In this document: piece after piece, positions 7,372 through 16,272 of the stretch
Layout: each line of letters opens with the position of its first letter
Position numbering within the stretch: the stretch's first letter is position 1
NCBI GenBank assembly: GCA_964575335.1
Contig: CAZNPU010000001.1
Coordinates: 1 to 64,000 of the forward strand
DNA from: CAZNPU01 sp964575335
Lineage (GTDB): Bacteria > Planctomycetota > Phycisphaerae > Phycisphaerales > SM1A02
DNA: 64,000 nt
Direction of reading: 5' to 3'
Program-made: the position numbers and the translations under genes
The notes under the pieces: generated by a model
Seen by the model: only the letters and a program-made list of their open reading frames with translations
Told to the model about the DNA's origin: nothing
Databases searched by the model: none

Positions 7372-8952
7372 TCATGGATCTGCCGCCGGACAAGGATCCT
7401 GACCGTTGTCAACGCAGACGTTGCGTCCGTTTTGACAGCAGTTTGCGTTGTTGACGCAGCAGTCAACACACTCGCAGTAACTCTGCCAGAGCGGCTCAGC
7501 GCTGCCACACGCAAACTCACAGCACTCCTGGATACCTTGGCACTCACCATCGACCTGATAGGCCTCGAGTTCCATGCACATCCGATGATGCGGGTTGTTC
7601 CAGTCTTCAAAGAACTCGTCGCACGTCTTCTCTGGATCGAAGAGGCCATAATCGCAGGCCTGAGCCGCGTGCGTCAGTTCATGGGCGAGGACGATGCATA
7701 TGTCGGGAGCGCCCTCGCATATGATCACTTCAACCCGGCGTTCGTCGCCATTGCAGATCGGAACGGCGTATCCTTCAAGGCCGGGCCGAGAGGAGCAGTC
7801 TTCGCAGCGCACTGAGATCGAACCGGCATTGTCACCGCAGCGGTCCTGGATCAGCTGTCGCGCTTGCTGGACGTTCGGTTCGTTCTCGCATTGGGCGAGT
7901 TGTTCTTCGCAACTTGGATCATCATCGCCGCCGTCGCCATCATCGCAGCCGAGACCGAACCGCTCCACGCAATACCAGTTGTCACCATCGCGCGAAAGGT
8001 GCGCCGAACAGCCTTTCGTTGGACTACAGGTCACGCCTGCTGGAGCGGCATCGAACGTCGGGTCGTAGAGCCGTGAGCCAAGCTGATTCGTTCCAACTGC
8101 AAGGTCCAACGGGGTCACGAACTGATCGCCGTCAAAATCTCCCTCGTTGACGCTGCCCGGCATGCCAAGGTTCTGCATAACAATCTCGACGTCCGCCTCA
8201 GTGACCTGCGCGTCGCCAACTGCATCACCTTCCGGACGGCCGAGCTGCTCGCTACTACTTCCCGCGACCTGGTGGATGCGCGCCAGTGGCAATCCTGTGT
8301 AACCGTGATGAATATACTCGCGGGTCCGCACCTCGTCATTGTCGAGGTAGCGAGCGCCAATGCGGAAGTCGGGAAAGCCGTCGCCCCTGAAGTCGTATCC
8401 CTCGGCCACCGCGAAGCCGAAGTCCCAGACGTCTGCTTCGAAGCTCACGATCTTTATGTTGGCCAGATCGGCAGCGACGACAGGGCACACGGTGACATGT
8501 GGACCGTCAAACACGTACACGGTGTCGTTGCCAGGCGCGCCGATGACCAGATCGGTCCAGCCGTCGCGCTGACGGTCGCTGGCGTAAGCAACTGAGTAAC
8601 CGAATAGATCGCCTGGCGACTCTCCAACGAAACGCACGAGCAGTTCGTTCGTTGCACCAGAGACCACATGCACCTCGCCTGGTGCCTCGCCGGGATTCGC
8701 GGGCGGGTACCCGTGCGGATAGGTGTAGACACGGTCAGCGACCCCGTCCCCGTCAAGATCAAGTCGTGAGAGCGTCGGTTCGGACGCGAGCGTTCCAGTG
8801 ACTGCGGGCACGATTGCAATCAGCGCCTGATTGGTCGCAGCGACCGTAGTTGCGGTGGAGGGAGATGGAAGCGGGAGCGGGAGGAAGAAGAACACACTCG
8901 CTGCAGCTGAGAGCGCGATCACACTGAACGAGCCCACGTGTCGACTTGTCAT
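7372..8952 (-). CDS. Secreted FG-GAP/dockerin-like protein with HELTH metallopeptidase motif
   Basis: A 526-residue exported protein (hydrophobic signal segment about residues 9-30; ATG at 8952 with GGAGG upstream). Three parts are visible. Residues ~60-210 hold FG-GAP-like calcium-binding repeats (LDLDGDGVADRVY, DGWTDLVIGAPGND, FRGDGFPDFRIGARYLD). Residues ~245-300 hold a dockerin-like EF-hand segment (DAVGDAQVTEADVEIV, GDFDGDQFVTPLDLAV). A cysteine-rich C-terminal half carries HELTHAAQ, a zincin-type HExxH motif, with more than 25 cysteines around it. It is probably a disulfide-bonded extracellular zinc peptidase or a derived binding protein. The third metal ligand is not certain; the downstream histidines in NNPHHRM are candidates. 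Confidence 0.65.
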   Translation of the reverse strand: MTSRHVGSFSVIALSAAASVFFFLPLPLPSPSTATTVAATNQALIAIVPAVTGTLASEPTLSRLDLDGDGVADRVYTYPHGYPPANPGEAPGEVHVVSGATNELLVRFVGESPGDLFGYSVAYASDRQRDGWTDLVIGAPGNDTVYVFDGPHVTVCPVVAADLANIKIVSFEADVWDFGFAVAEGYDFRGDGFPDFRIGARYLDNDEVRTREYIHHGYTGLPLARIHQVAGSSSEQLGRPEGDAVGDAQVTEADVEIVMQNLGMPGSVNEGDFDGDQFVTPLDLAVGTNQLGSRLYDPTFDAAPAGVTCSPTKGCSAHLSRDGDNWYCVERFGLGCDDGDGGDDDPSCEEQLAQCENEPNVQQARQLIQDRCGDNAGSISVRCEDCSSRPGLEGYAVPICNGDERRVEVIICEGAPDICIVLAHELTHAAQACDYGLFDPEKTCDEFFEDWNNPHHRMCMELEAYQVDGECQGIQECCEFACGSAEPLWQSYCECVDCCVNNANCCQNGRNVCVDNGQDPCPAADP

Positions 8953-9467
8953 GGCGTATCCTCCTGTATTCGAGTTCTCGCTCAGTCAGGCGTCGAAACG
9001 CTGACGAGATGAACGAAACCATTCGGAGCTTATTGCGATGATCCGTGCTGCCGGTGCTAAGTCAATAGGGAAGGATTCCGATTAGGAATTCCGACCTATG
9101 AGCACTAGTCGCTCAAATCTGGCGTGCGATCGAGGAAGGCGTGTTCTTGTCGGCTCGCCCCTTGCCCCTCTTATCACCGAATTGACGAAGCACATCACCC
9201 GCGCGGCGGTCGTCGTCAGCGACTGGATCAATCCCGAATGAAACACTCATCGTCACCGTGTTCAAGGTCGCGACAGGCGTCGTCGTGGCTCATCGCCGTG
9301 GGTCTGCTCGTCTCGGGCTCGGCGAAATGGTGGGTGTGCTCGTATCGGTGTTCGGCGCGATCAGACGCTGTGAGCATGCGAAGGTAAAGTCGCGGAGACC
9401 GGGGCCTATTCCTCGCCAGCTCTGCAATTACGAAGCGACGATCATTCTGTCTCTCCAGCGGAACTGA
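8953..9467. other. Gene-free stretch at the junction of two mobile elements
   Basis: About 515 bases with no ORF that has a start signal or recognisable product on either strand. It separates the minus-strand element genes from the truncated plus-strand capsid gene and is the probable recombination junction. An EcoRI-type palindrome GGAATTCC with a short TTCCGA direct repeat occurs near 9080-9100. No tRNA or clear attachment repeat was found. Confidence 0.4.
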
Positions 9468-10514
9468 ACCCGCGTCAGACGGGGAAGCTTCGAAGACAGC
9501 CTGCTGCCCAACACCGATCTTGTCAACGACGAGTCCATCGTCAACCCAACCGCCGTCACAAGCTTTTCCGTTGCCCATAGCGACCGCTTCACGCCCGGCG
9601 ACCAGATCCTCCTGGCGGGCAAAACCGAGATCATGCTCGTCACCGCGGTCAACAACAGCACCAACACGCTCACCGTGATTCGCAACTACGGCGGATCATC
9701 CGTCGCGTCTGTCGAACACGGCGACACCATACACATCATCGGCAACGCTGCATTGGAAGGCGACAACGCGCCCATTCCGCGCTTCACCACGCGCGTTCGC
9801 AGGCAGAACTTCACGCAAATCTTCACCAAATCGGTGGAGGTCTCCGGCAGCCAGCTTGCGGTGCAAGCAATCGGCGTTGCTGACGAACTGGACTACCAGA
9901 AGCAGGAGCGCCTGCGCGAACTGCTGCGCGATCTGGAAAACTGCGTCATCAACGGCATTGCGCCGATGGCCAATCCTCAGGGCGGCACAACTATCCGCCG
10001 CACGATGAACGGCATCCTCGCCTCCATCACCACCAATCGTTTCGTGATCAACACAGGCGAGATACCTGCAGGCGACGGTCCGGAAGAGAACCTGCTGACC
10101 GAAAACGTCCTCAACACTGCGCTTCGCACGGTGTGGGAGCAGTCTTCGGGCACCATCGACACCATCGTGTGCAGCGGGTTCCAGAAGCGTCGCATCAACA
10201 GCTTTATTGCCGCCAGCCAGCGCTACGCGCAGAACACAACCACCTTCAGTTCGATGGTGGACGTGTATGAATCCGACTTTGGCGTCTGTCGGGTTGTGCT
10301 CAGCCGCTGGATGCCGCCGGACAAACTGCTGCTGCTGGACAGCTCGCGCATTGACGTGATGCCGCTGGCGGGCCGCAGCTTCCACTTCAAGCCGCTGGCT
10401 TCCACCGGCGACAGCGAGGCGGGGCAGATCATCGGCGAATACACCCTGGAACTGCGCAACGAAAACGCCCATGCGGTGATTTCCGGCCTGGGCGCAACAA
10501 CGCGAGCGATCTGA
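9468..10514 (+). pseudogene. 5'-truncated SU10-type phage major capsid protein
   Basis: The frame is open from 9468 (just after an in-frame stop at 9465) to the stop at 10514, 348 codons. The first ATG is at 9633, yet clear capsid sequence begins before it (SFEDSLLPNTDLVNDES). The product matches my knowledge of SU10/DUF5309-type major capsid proteins: a beta-rich insertion near VTAVNNSTNTLTVIRNYGG, then FTQIFTKSVEVSG, LRELLRDLENCVINGIAP and a C-terminal RNENAHAVISGL. Roughly the first 50-60 residues of the family are missing and no ribosome binding site is present, so it is most likely a remnant. It is unrelated in sequence to the capsid fusion at 2983. Confidence 0.7.
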
Positions 10515-10542
10515 CTGAAGCGAAATCTCTCTCTCCTCCCAT

Positions 10543-10573
10543 GACCGGCCGCGCCCTCGAAAGAGGGCCGGTC
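10543..10573 (+). terminator. Hairpin after the capsid remnant
   Basis: GACCGG pairs with CCGGTC and CCCTC with GAGGG around a GAAA tetraloop, with a five-base bulge on the 5' side. It sits 29 bases after the capsid stop and is followed by a weak T-rich stretch (GGGTTTGAAGTTAAAT). It fits a terminator of the phage structural transcript. Confidence 0.5.
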
Positions 10574-10659
10574 GGGTTTGAAGTTAAATGACGTTACTTG
10601 TTGTGATGAGTTGACATCGCCTGTGCTGAGAATCGCAAACCGAAATCCGAAAGCCGCCT

Positions 10660-10935
10660 ATGCATCCTGAACTTATCACTGCTCTCGCCCAGTTCGGCCC
10701 GGCTGGACTGATTGGATTGCTCTGGATCGCTGAACGACGCCACGCTGCAGCGCGAGACCGGCAATTGATGGAAGCGCATAACAAACTGGCGATGCAGGAT
10801 CATCACCTCGAGGCGCTGTTGAAGGTGGTGCGCGACAACACGTGCGCCATCACCACGCTGGAACAGACGCAGCGGCAATTGATCGACCTGGCGCAGAACC
10901 TTGCCCGCCAGCCCATGTCCGCGTCCAATCAATAA
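10660..10935 (+). CDS. Small phage-like membrane protein (holin-like)
   Basis: A 91-residue protein with one N-terminal hydrophobic helix (about residues 8-23, ALAQFGPAGLIGLLWI) followed by a charged coiled-coil-like region (30-85). This layout resembles XhlA/BhlA-type small membrane proteins that accompany phage lysis genes, but no signature motif proves it. It follows the capsid remnant on the same strand after a terminator-like hairpin, which supports a prophage origin. No endolysin is seen nearby. The start is uncertain because the ribosome binding site is weak. Confidence 0.5.
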   Translation: MHPELITALAQFGPAGLIGLLWIAERRHAAARDRQLMEAHNKLAMQDHHLEALLKVVRDNTCAITTLEQTQRQLIDLAQNLARQPMSASNQ

Positions 10936-11016
10936 GAAACAAACGCCACACCAAGACTCTGGGACATGCCGGGAGTGGGCGATGAAATGAGTTGTCTGCG
11001 GTGATCGTCGGCGGGT

Positions 11017-11601
11017 ATGCTTCGTACCATGCGTGCCGCCATTCTTATTACCTTTGGGCTGTGTGTCGGCATTGTCTGTCTTGCTGGAGCTGGAGGCTGC
11101 AGACGAAGCACGCAGCAGATGCAGCAGCACACGCCGGCGATGCCGAGCTCATCGCCCCAGCACCACAGCAGCGCCGCTGCTGCGACGCACGGCAATGCCA
11201 ACGTCAATGCCAGTGCCAAGGCCAACGTCACCTGGCCGTTCTGGCCCAAGCGGCTGCGGATTCATCCTGCCACGCGGGTGGTGACCGACCGGGCCACTGG
11301 CGAGCTGGTGATTGAAGCGCGGGTTGAGTTCTTCGATGCTGAGGGCGATACGTCCAAAGCGTATGGTGAGCTGACGCTGCAACTGCACAATCCGGCACAA
11401 AGCACCGGCGAAGATCAAACCTGGAAGCTGGACCTGCGCAACTTGGCGGACAATCGGCGTCAGTTCGATGATGTGACGCACACCTATCTGCTTCGCCTTG
11501 ATCTTGACAGCGACTCGCTGCCGCCGCAGGCCGAGCTGCGGGCGATATTCATTTCCGCTGACGGCCAGACGATGGAAGGCCGCATGCGATTGCGCCGGTG
11601 A
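11017..11601 (+). CDS. Hypothetical lipoprotein
   Basis: A 194-residue exported protein. A hydrophobic signal (about residues 7-24) ends in a lipobox-like LAGAGGC, so lipidation is likely. A low-complexity H/S/A/N-rich linker follows (30-65) and then a beta-rich domain of about 125 residues (RLRIHPATRVVTDRATGELV onward). No family is recognised. A second ATG at 11029 would give a slightly shorter signal. It is convergent with the small gene at 11646 and reads like chromosomal planctomycete sequence rather than phage. Confidence 0.55.
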   Translation: MLRTMRAAILITFGLCVGIVCLAGAGGCRRSTQQMQQHTPAMPSSSPQHHSSAAAATHGNANVNASAKANVTWPFWPKRLRIHPATRVVTDRATGELVIEARVEFFDAEGDTSKAYGELTLQLHNPAQSTGEDQTWKLDLRNLADNRRQFDDVTHTYLLRLDLDSDSLPPQAELRAIFISADGQTMEGRMRLRR

Positions 11602-11645
11602 TTTGTCATCTTGTTTACACCGCGGTAAATCTCTTTGCAAGACTT

Positions 11646-11897
11646 TCACGCCGGCTCGATCACGGTGTATTGATCGAGGTTGAGGATCGTGAGCTCGCCG
11701 TCGTCGAGGCGCAGCTCCAGGCGATCGAGCCAGAGTTTGTCATCCTTGGCGTGGGCGAACCATGAGCCGGTCTTGGCCTGCTGGTAACGGGTGATCACGC
11801 CCTCCACGGTGTTGGTCCAGACACGATCGCGCTGGGCGAGTTGCTGGGTGACGCGGACGCGTTGGCCGGGCTTGTAATGCGTGGTTTCCAGGGGCAT
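11646..11897 (-). CDS. Small conserved-looking hypothetical protein
   Basis: An 83-residue soluble protein, MPLETTHYKPGQRVRVTQQL at its start, with alternating hydrophobic residues suggesting a small beta-barrel (SH3- or KOW-like) fold: a GQRVRV strand, a GVITRY strand and a C-terminal ILNLDQYTVI strand. No catalytic motif is seen. It lies downstream of the M16-family gene on the same strand; the gap of 111 bases contains a GC-rich inverted repeat (CTCCACGC / GCGTGGAG at 11947-11966). Function unknown. Confidence 0.55.
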   Translation of the reverse strand: MPLETTHYKPGQRVRVTQQLAQRDRVWTNTVEGVITRYQQAKTGSWFAHAKDDKLWLDRLELRLDDGELTILNLDQYTVIEPA

Positions 11898-12008
11898 GGC
11901 GATGTTCGAGACTCCAATCCAATCGATTCAATTCAATCCAATCAGGCTCCACGCCGGGGCGTGGAGTTGCTGTTGATGATGTTGTTGCGTTGTTGATGTG
12001 CAGGCATC

Positions 12009-13265
12009 TTATCTGGAAGCGCTCAGCAATGGTGCTGCGGGCATGTTCAGCGCCGTTGGGCCGATGGAAACGACGGTGAAAGGGCCGGGTGTTCGCTGGG
12101 CGAGGTAGCGGTTGAGCTGGTCGATGGTAATGGCGTCGACTTGCTGGGCGACTTCGTCGAGCGTGCGGGCACGGCCGAGGCGGAACTGATCGTACACCAG
12201 CGCAGCGGCACGGGCAGGCGTGGATTCGCCCTGCATGATCTGATGCGCTTTGAGGCCGATGACAGCACGGTTGAACTCAGCCTGCGTGACGCCCGCCTGC
12301 AGGCGGGAGATTTCCTCGATACAGACATCCAGCGTTTCCTGTGCCCGCTCGGGTGTGGTGCCTGCGTAGAGCTGAACGGTTCCCCAATCGCGGTTGGCGC
12401 GATATGAAGCGCCCACGCTGTAGCACAGCGAACGCTTCTGACGCACTTCGGTGAACAGGCGCCCGCTGGTTGAGCCGCTGAGCACGCCGATTGCGAGGCG
12501 TTCGATCATGGACGAATCATCGCGTTCCGGCGGCGCATCGTATGCCAGGGCGATATGAACCTGCGCGGTGGGTTGTTCAACGTGCAGATAACCGCGCTGC
12601 GGCGGAGCAAGCTCGGTTGGTTCGTCAGCCTGGCCGCTCCACGAAGCAAGCAGGCGATCCAGTTGTGCAGCCAGCGCATGCGGGTCAACCGCGCCGGCTA
12701 CGCCGAGGATCGAACCCTTTGGGCGGGCCCGTCGGCTCCACCATTCGCGCAGCTGGTCGATCGTGGCGTTGGCCAGGACCTCGCGCTGCCCATAGCCGTG
12801 GCGATTGAAGGGTGCGGGGTAATGGCGTTCACGCACACGCAGCATGGCAAGGTGTTGCGGATCGTCATCGAGCGAATCGAGCGATTGCAGACAGAGGCTG
12901 CGGACCGCATCAAGCGCATCAGCGGGCAACGCAGGTGCGGTGACGATGCTGGTAAGCAGCGGCAGGGCGTCGCTTAACCGATCGCCCAGGAGCGTTGCTT
13001 CAAGCCGCAGATGATGCACGTAAACATCGGTGTTGCGCTGTACGCCAAGACGATCCAGCGCATCGCTGTGCTCGCGGCTGGTCATGCCGCCGGCTCCGCG
13101 CAGGATCAATTCACTCAGCAAAGCCGCGTAGCCGTCGCCGTCGGGCGGATCAGCAGCTGCGCCGACCGGCAGCAGCCAGTTCAGCGCAACCGACTGGACA
13201 TTGGGGATCGGCTCGACGACCAGCGTCATTCCGCAGGCAAGTTCGGTGGTGACGATATGGGACAT
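12009..13265 (-). CDS. M16-family (insulinase-like) protein lacking the zinc motif
   Basis: A 418-residue protein with the two-domain layout of M16 peptidases: an N-terminal half beginning MSHIVTTELACGMTLVVEP and a C-terminal half with the substrate-side R-Y-like signature region (GSTSGRLFTEVRQKRSLCYSVGA, here interrupted for length). At the position of the HxxEH zinc site the sequence reads ALLSELI, keeping the glutamate but with both histidines replaced by leucine. It therefore cannot bind zinc in the usual way and is likely a non-catalytic partner subunit. No active M16 partner is in the window. The start at 13265 (second methionine region) is chosen because the upstream extension is basic and unlike the family. 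Confidence 0.75.
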   Translation of the reverse strand: MSHIVTTELACGMTLVVEPIPNVQSVALNWLLPVGAAADPPDGDGYAALLSELILRGAGGMTSREHSDALDRLGVQRNTDVYVHHLRLEATLLGDRLSDALPLLTSIVTAPALPADALDAVRSLCLQSLDSLDDDPQHLAMLRVRERHYPAPFNRHGYGQREVLANATIDQLREWWSRRARPKGSILGVAGAVDPHALAAQLDRLLASWSGQADEPTELAPPQRGYLHVEQPTAQVHIALAYDAPPERDDSSMIERLAIGVLSGSTSGRLFTEVRQKRSLCYSVGASYRANRDWGTVQLYAGTTPERAQETLDVCIEEISRLQAGVTQAEFNRAVIGLKAHQIMQGESTPARAAALVYDQFRLGRARTLDEVAQQVDAITIDQLNRYLAQRTPGPFTVVSIGPTALNMPAAPLLSASR

Positions 13266-13514
13266 GGGACACGATGATAGAGATAACCCCGCTGCGATTC
13301 GAGATCGCCAGGCATGATCGGCGATTTTGCGGGCCGGAGCATGCCGCGGCGACGGCGAGCAGCGCAATTGTGCGATGCGTCAAGATTTCTCCAACTGTCA
13401 CAAAACCGTCACAAAAGAGGCAAAGCGAAGGCTGGTTTCAGCCGGGGCTGCGATCGGCGGCTCATTGTGGCGATAAAAGCAGAAGCGCAAGGCTATGCGC
13501 TACTGGAGGGTCCG

Positions 13515-14009
13515 ATGCGTCTGTTCATGGACACCATCGTCGCATTGCTGCTGTCTGCAATTCTGCTGGGGATGGTTTGGCATAACCAGAACAGCCGTGC
13601 CGAGCAGGCTGAGCGCAACTTCGCGCGGGCCGAGGTCCAGCGCTTCAACCAGCAGATCGCGCTGCAGGCAGCCTTGGCGCAGGTGCATAACAACGAGCGC
13701 GGTTATCCGCAGGAAATCGATCTCAACTGGTTTCAGGGCAACCTGCCAGCCAATCCGCTTCTGCCAGCGGGGCATCCCTGGCTGGAGATCGCCGGTCCGG
13801 ATCAGAAGGATCTCGAGCACCCGCCGCAACGCATCGCCAACGCCAAGCATCTGGCGAAGTTCTGGTACAACCCGCACAACGGCATTGTGCGAGCGCGTGT
13901 GCCGGTGATGGTGTCTGATGCTGCCTCGTTGAAGCTCTATAACTACATCAACGATTGTGATTTGCCGACGCTGTTTGCCGAGCCGGCACGCTCAGCCAGC
14001 GGCCGTTGA
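13515..14009 (+). CDS. Membrane-anchored pseudopilin-like hypothetical protein
   Basis: A 164-residue protein starting at the ATG at 13515 with GGAGGG upstream. One N-terminal hydrophobic helix (residues 4-22, MDTIVALLLSAILLGMVW) is followed by a helical charged segment. The soluble part contains YPQEIDLNWFQGNLPANPLL, which resembles the YP...ID...LP.NPL pattern of type II secretion G-type domains found in planctomycete prepilin-like proteins. There is no typical prepilin peptidase site, so this assignment is tentative. It is divergent from the M16 gene, with about 250 bases between. Confidence 0.5.
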   Translation: MRLFMDTIVALLLSAILLGMVWHNQNSRAEQAERNFARAEVQRFNQQIALQAALAQVHNNERGYPQEIDLNWFQGNLPANPLLPAGHPWLEIAGPDQKDLEHPPQRIANAKHLAKFWYNPHNGIVRARVPVMVSDAASLKLYNYINDCDLPTLFAEPARSASGR

Positions 14010-14080
14010 GCTGCATCGACTCTGCAGCGGTGTTGTTGAGCTGATTGACAGTTGAAGCGGCAACGCGCTTGTGATGGGGG

Positions 14081-14788
14081 TTATGACAGCCCCAGCGACT
14101 GTTCGATCGTGTACAGGCCGGGCTTTTGAGCGTGCAGCCACGCAGCGGCGCGCAGCGCGCCTCGGGCAAAAAGATCGCGATTGGTTGCGCTGTGGGAAAG
14201 CTGTATCCGTTCGCCCGGACCGGCGAAGTGAACGGTGTGTTCGCCGATGATGTCGCCGGCACGGATGCTGTGCATGCGATCGGCGGGCAGGTCGATGCCG
14301 GTACTGTCGCGTATGGCCTGCACGATGCGCAGCGCCGTGCCGCTGGGCGCATCTTTCTTCATGACATGATGCGATTCGATGATGTCGATCTGATACTCGC
14401 TGCCCAAAAGCCGCGCCGCTTCTGCAGCAAGATGATTCAGCACCGCTACGCCCAGAGAGGTGTTGGCAGCGATCATCACAGCGACGTTGTGGCTGGTTTT
14501 CTCGAGTAAATCAAGCGTTTCAGGCGACAGCGCCGTGGTGCCCACCAGGAGCGCTGCGCCAAGTTGATCAGCGAGCTGCGCAGCGCGGCGTGCGCCGTGG
14601 TCGGAAGAGAAATCGATGACCACATCAACGGTTCCTGCGCGAAGTTCATCGGCAGACGCAACGTCGTCACGATCAATGGAAGCGACAACATTGAAGCGTT
14701 CATCACCGTGCGCCAGCGCGACGATGCGCGTTCCCATCCTGCCTCGCGCGCCGTGCATTACAATTCGAACTGCGGTGTTGGAAGACAT
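14081..14788 (-). CDS. dapB: 4-hydroxy-tetrahydrodipicolinate reductase
   Basis: A 235-residue cytoplasmic enzyme of the diaminopimelate/lysine pathway that reduces 4-hydroxy-tetrahydrodipicolinate with NAD(P)H. The N-terminal dinucleotide fold has HGARGRMG (residues 12-19). The catalytic signature ESHHVMKKDAPSGTA (about 138-152) contains the active-site histidines and lysine, and VGTTALS is the usual cofactor-proximal loop. Length is near the family norm of 240-270. It is divergent from the histone-like gene; no other lysine-pathway gene is in the window. Confidence 0.95.
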   Translation of the reverse strand: MSSNTAVRIVMHGARGRMGTRIVALAHGDERFNVVASIDRDDVASADELRAGTVDVVIDFSSDHGARRAAQLADQLGAALLVGTTALSPETLDLLEKTSHNVAVMIAANTSLGVAVLNHLAAEAARLLGSEYQIDIIESHHVMKKDAPSGTALRIVQAIRDSTGIDLPADRMHSIRAGDIIGEHTVHFAGPGERIQLSHSATNRDLFARGALRAAAWLHAQKPGLYTIEQSLGLS

Positions 14789-14932
14789 GGTCCGAGTTCC
14801 GACTTGAAAAAATTTCTGTCAAGAGACTTTCCATCGTAATCCGATGAAGGTAAAAATTTGCGTGGCGGGTGTTCCGCCGCAATCGTACAAGCGTACTCCG
14901 ACACGCTTTCATTTTCACAGGAGGTCATAACA

Positions 14933-15145
14933 ATGGCCAAGAAGCGCGCCACGAAGAAGGCTGCAGGCAAGAAGACTGCCAAGAAGGCAAGCAAGAAGAA
15001 GGTTTCGAAGAAGACTGCCAAGAAGGTTGGCACCAAGAAGGCCGCCAAGAAGACTGCGAAGAAGGCTACCGCCAAGAAGACGGCCAAGAAGACTGCCAAG
15101 AAGACGGCCAAGCGAGCCACTCGCAAGAAGGCAGCCATGCGGTAA
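14933..15145 (+). CDS. Lysine-rich histone H1-like DNA-binding protein
   Basis: A 70-residue protein made almost wholly of K, A, T and R in short repeats of the form (A/K)KKTAKKA. The ATG at 14933 has a strong AGGAGGT site; the longer reading from 14858 has none. The composition matches the tail of eukaryotic histone H1 and bacterial H1-like proteins such as Hc1, which condense DNA through charge. A strong terminator follows 51 bases after the stop, so it is monocistronic. Repetitive AAG-rich codons make the gene itself a repeat that may vary in length between strains. Confidence 0.8.
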   Translation: MAKKRATKKAAGKKTAKKASKKKVSKKTAKKVGTKKAAKKTAKKATAKKTAKKTAKKTAKRATRKKAAMR

Positions 15146-15196
15146 TTCGAAGTCGTCGCGGCAACAAACGCCGCGGCCAACTTCACCAGCAAATGC

Positions 15197-15231
15197 GCGA
15201 GGCCGGCACAATGCCGGCCTCGCGGCGTTTT
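15197..15231 (+). terminator. Rho-independent terminator of the histone-like gene
   Basis: An 11-bp perfect stem, GCGAGGCCGGC with GCCGGCCTCGC, a five-base loop (ACAAT), then GGCG and TTTT. It is one of the strongest hairpins in the window and lies just downstream of the histone-like gene. Confidence 0.85.
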
Positions 15232-15464
15232 GCTCGAGCATGAAACGCCCCGTGTGCAGGCGATCGTTTCCCTGTTGTGTACGCCAGTTCGACAAAAACC
15301 GGAGCATCGCGCATGTCCTGGCCATCACGCGGGGGTACTCGAACCCAAGCCCTGCTACAATTGCCTCTCCAGGGCGATCGATCGACCGATCAATCAAAAA
15401 TCGGAATCCGGTCGCTACGTTCGTATGGCTGATTCAGATCAGAGTTTCAAGAGGACACGCTCCA

Positions 15465-15728
15465 ATGACGCACGTCATCGCCGAACCGTGCATCGGCACC
15501 AAGGACACCTCCTGTGTCGAAGTCTGCCCTGTGGATTGCATCCACCCCACCAAAGATGAACCCGAGTTCGAAAACTCGGAGATGCTCTACATCGATCCCG
15601 ACACCTGCATCGACTGCGGTCTGTGCGTGGACGAGTGCCCGGTGCAGGCCATCTACCCCGAAGAAGACCTTCCCGAGGAATGGCACAAGTACATCCAGAT
15701 CAATGCGGAGTGGTACAGGAAGCAGTGA
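15465..15728 (+). CDS. Seven-iron type ferredoxin (3Fe-4S/4Fe-4S)
   Basis: An 87-residue electron carrier with two cluster motifs. Near the N-terminus PCIGTKDTSCVEVCPVDC gives the Cx7Cx3CP spacing of a [3Fe-4S] site; near residue 48 CIDCGLCVDECP gives CxxCxxCxxxCP for a [4Fe-4S] site. This is the FdxA-type layout, shortened at the C-terminus (usual length 100-110). The ATG at 15465 has GAGG upstream. It is a stand-alone gene with no adjacent oxidoreductase, so its redox partner is unknown. Confidence 0.9.
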   Translation: MTHVIAEPCIGTKDTSCVEVCPVDCIHPTKDEPEFENSEMLYIDPDTCIDCGLCVDECPVQAIYPEEDLPEEWHKYIQINAEWYRKQ

Positions 15729-16272
15729 CAAAGCAGAACGCAGAGCAAAGCGCAGGTTCTTGCGCTGACGAAACGTGGCGTTCTGATCAGGGCTTGTTGC
15801 AGCGACGCTCAGCGGCTGCGGGGTAAGGTTGTGAATGGGGCGCTTGATGGCGCTTGTCAGCATGAACGCACCGGTTTGCATTGACCAATCCGGTACGAGA
15901 GATGAACTTCCCGCAGACCGCAGGGCTGGCTGACGCGTCAGCAGGTGTTTCGCAGCGGCGTTTTCGTCCGTGGGGTGTGAAGATTCAGAAGATTCTCCAC
16001 GCGCTCGCCGATCAACGAGTCTGCACGCTGCTTTTACAGGCTGATTGTGATGCGCATCGCGCCAGCAAAGCTGAGCGCCCGGCCCAGGCAAGCCCTCGCT
16101 GCCTTCGTCGCAGGGCATGCAGCAGTTCTCCAGAATCAGCCGGCAGTGAGTCACACGGCACAGCGATCGCCCATGCATGCGCATGTTTTGCTTGTTTGCA
16201 TGCATGCACACATGGCCAATGTCGCCTCGGACGTTCGATCAGCGCCTGTTTTTCGGCGTTTCCGCTACCTGC
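15729..16272. other. Gene-free stretch between ferredoxin and the RR-repeat protein
   Basis: About 540 bases without a supported gene. A long minus-strand open frame covers it and continues through the ferredoxin gene, but its product is cysteine- and arginine-rich without protein-like pattern. A short hairpin (GCGCA / TGCGC) occurs near 15750 and alternating CATGCATG palindromes near 16170-16210. No RNA gene was recognised. Confidence 0.4.

Noticed and set aside
15447..16211. Minus-strand 254-codon frame
   Set aside because: It runs through the ferredoxin gene on the other strand, and its remaining part is cysteine- and arginine-rich with no protein-like pattern.
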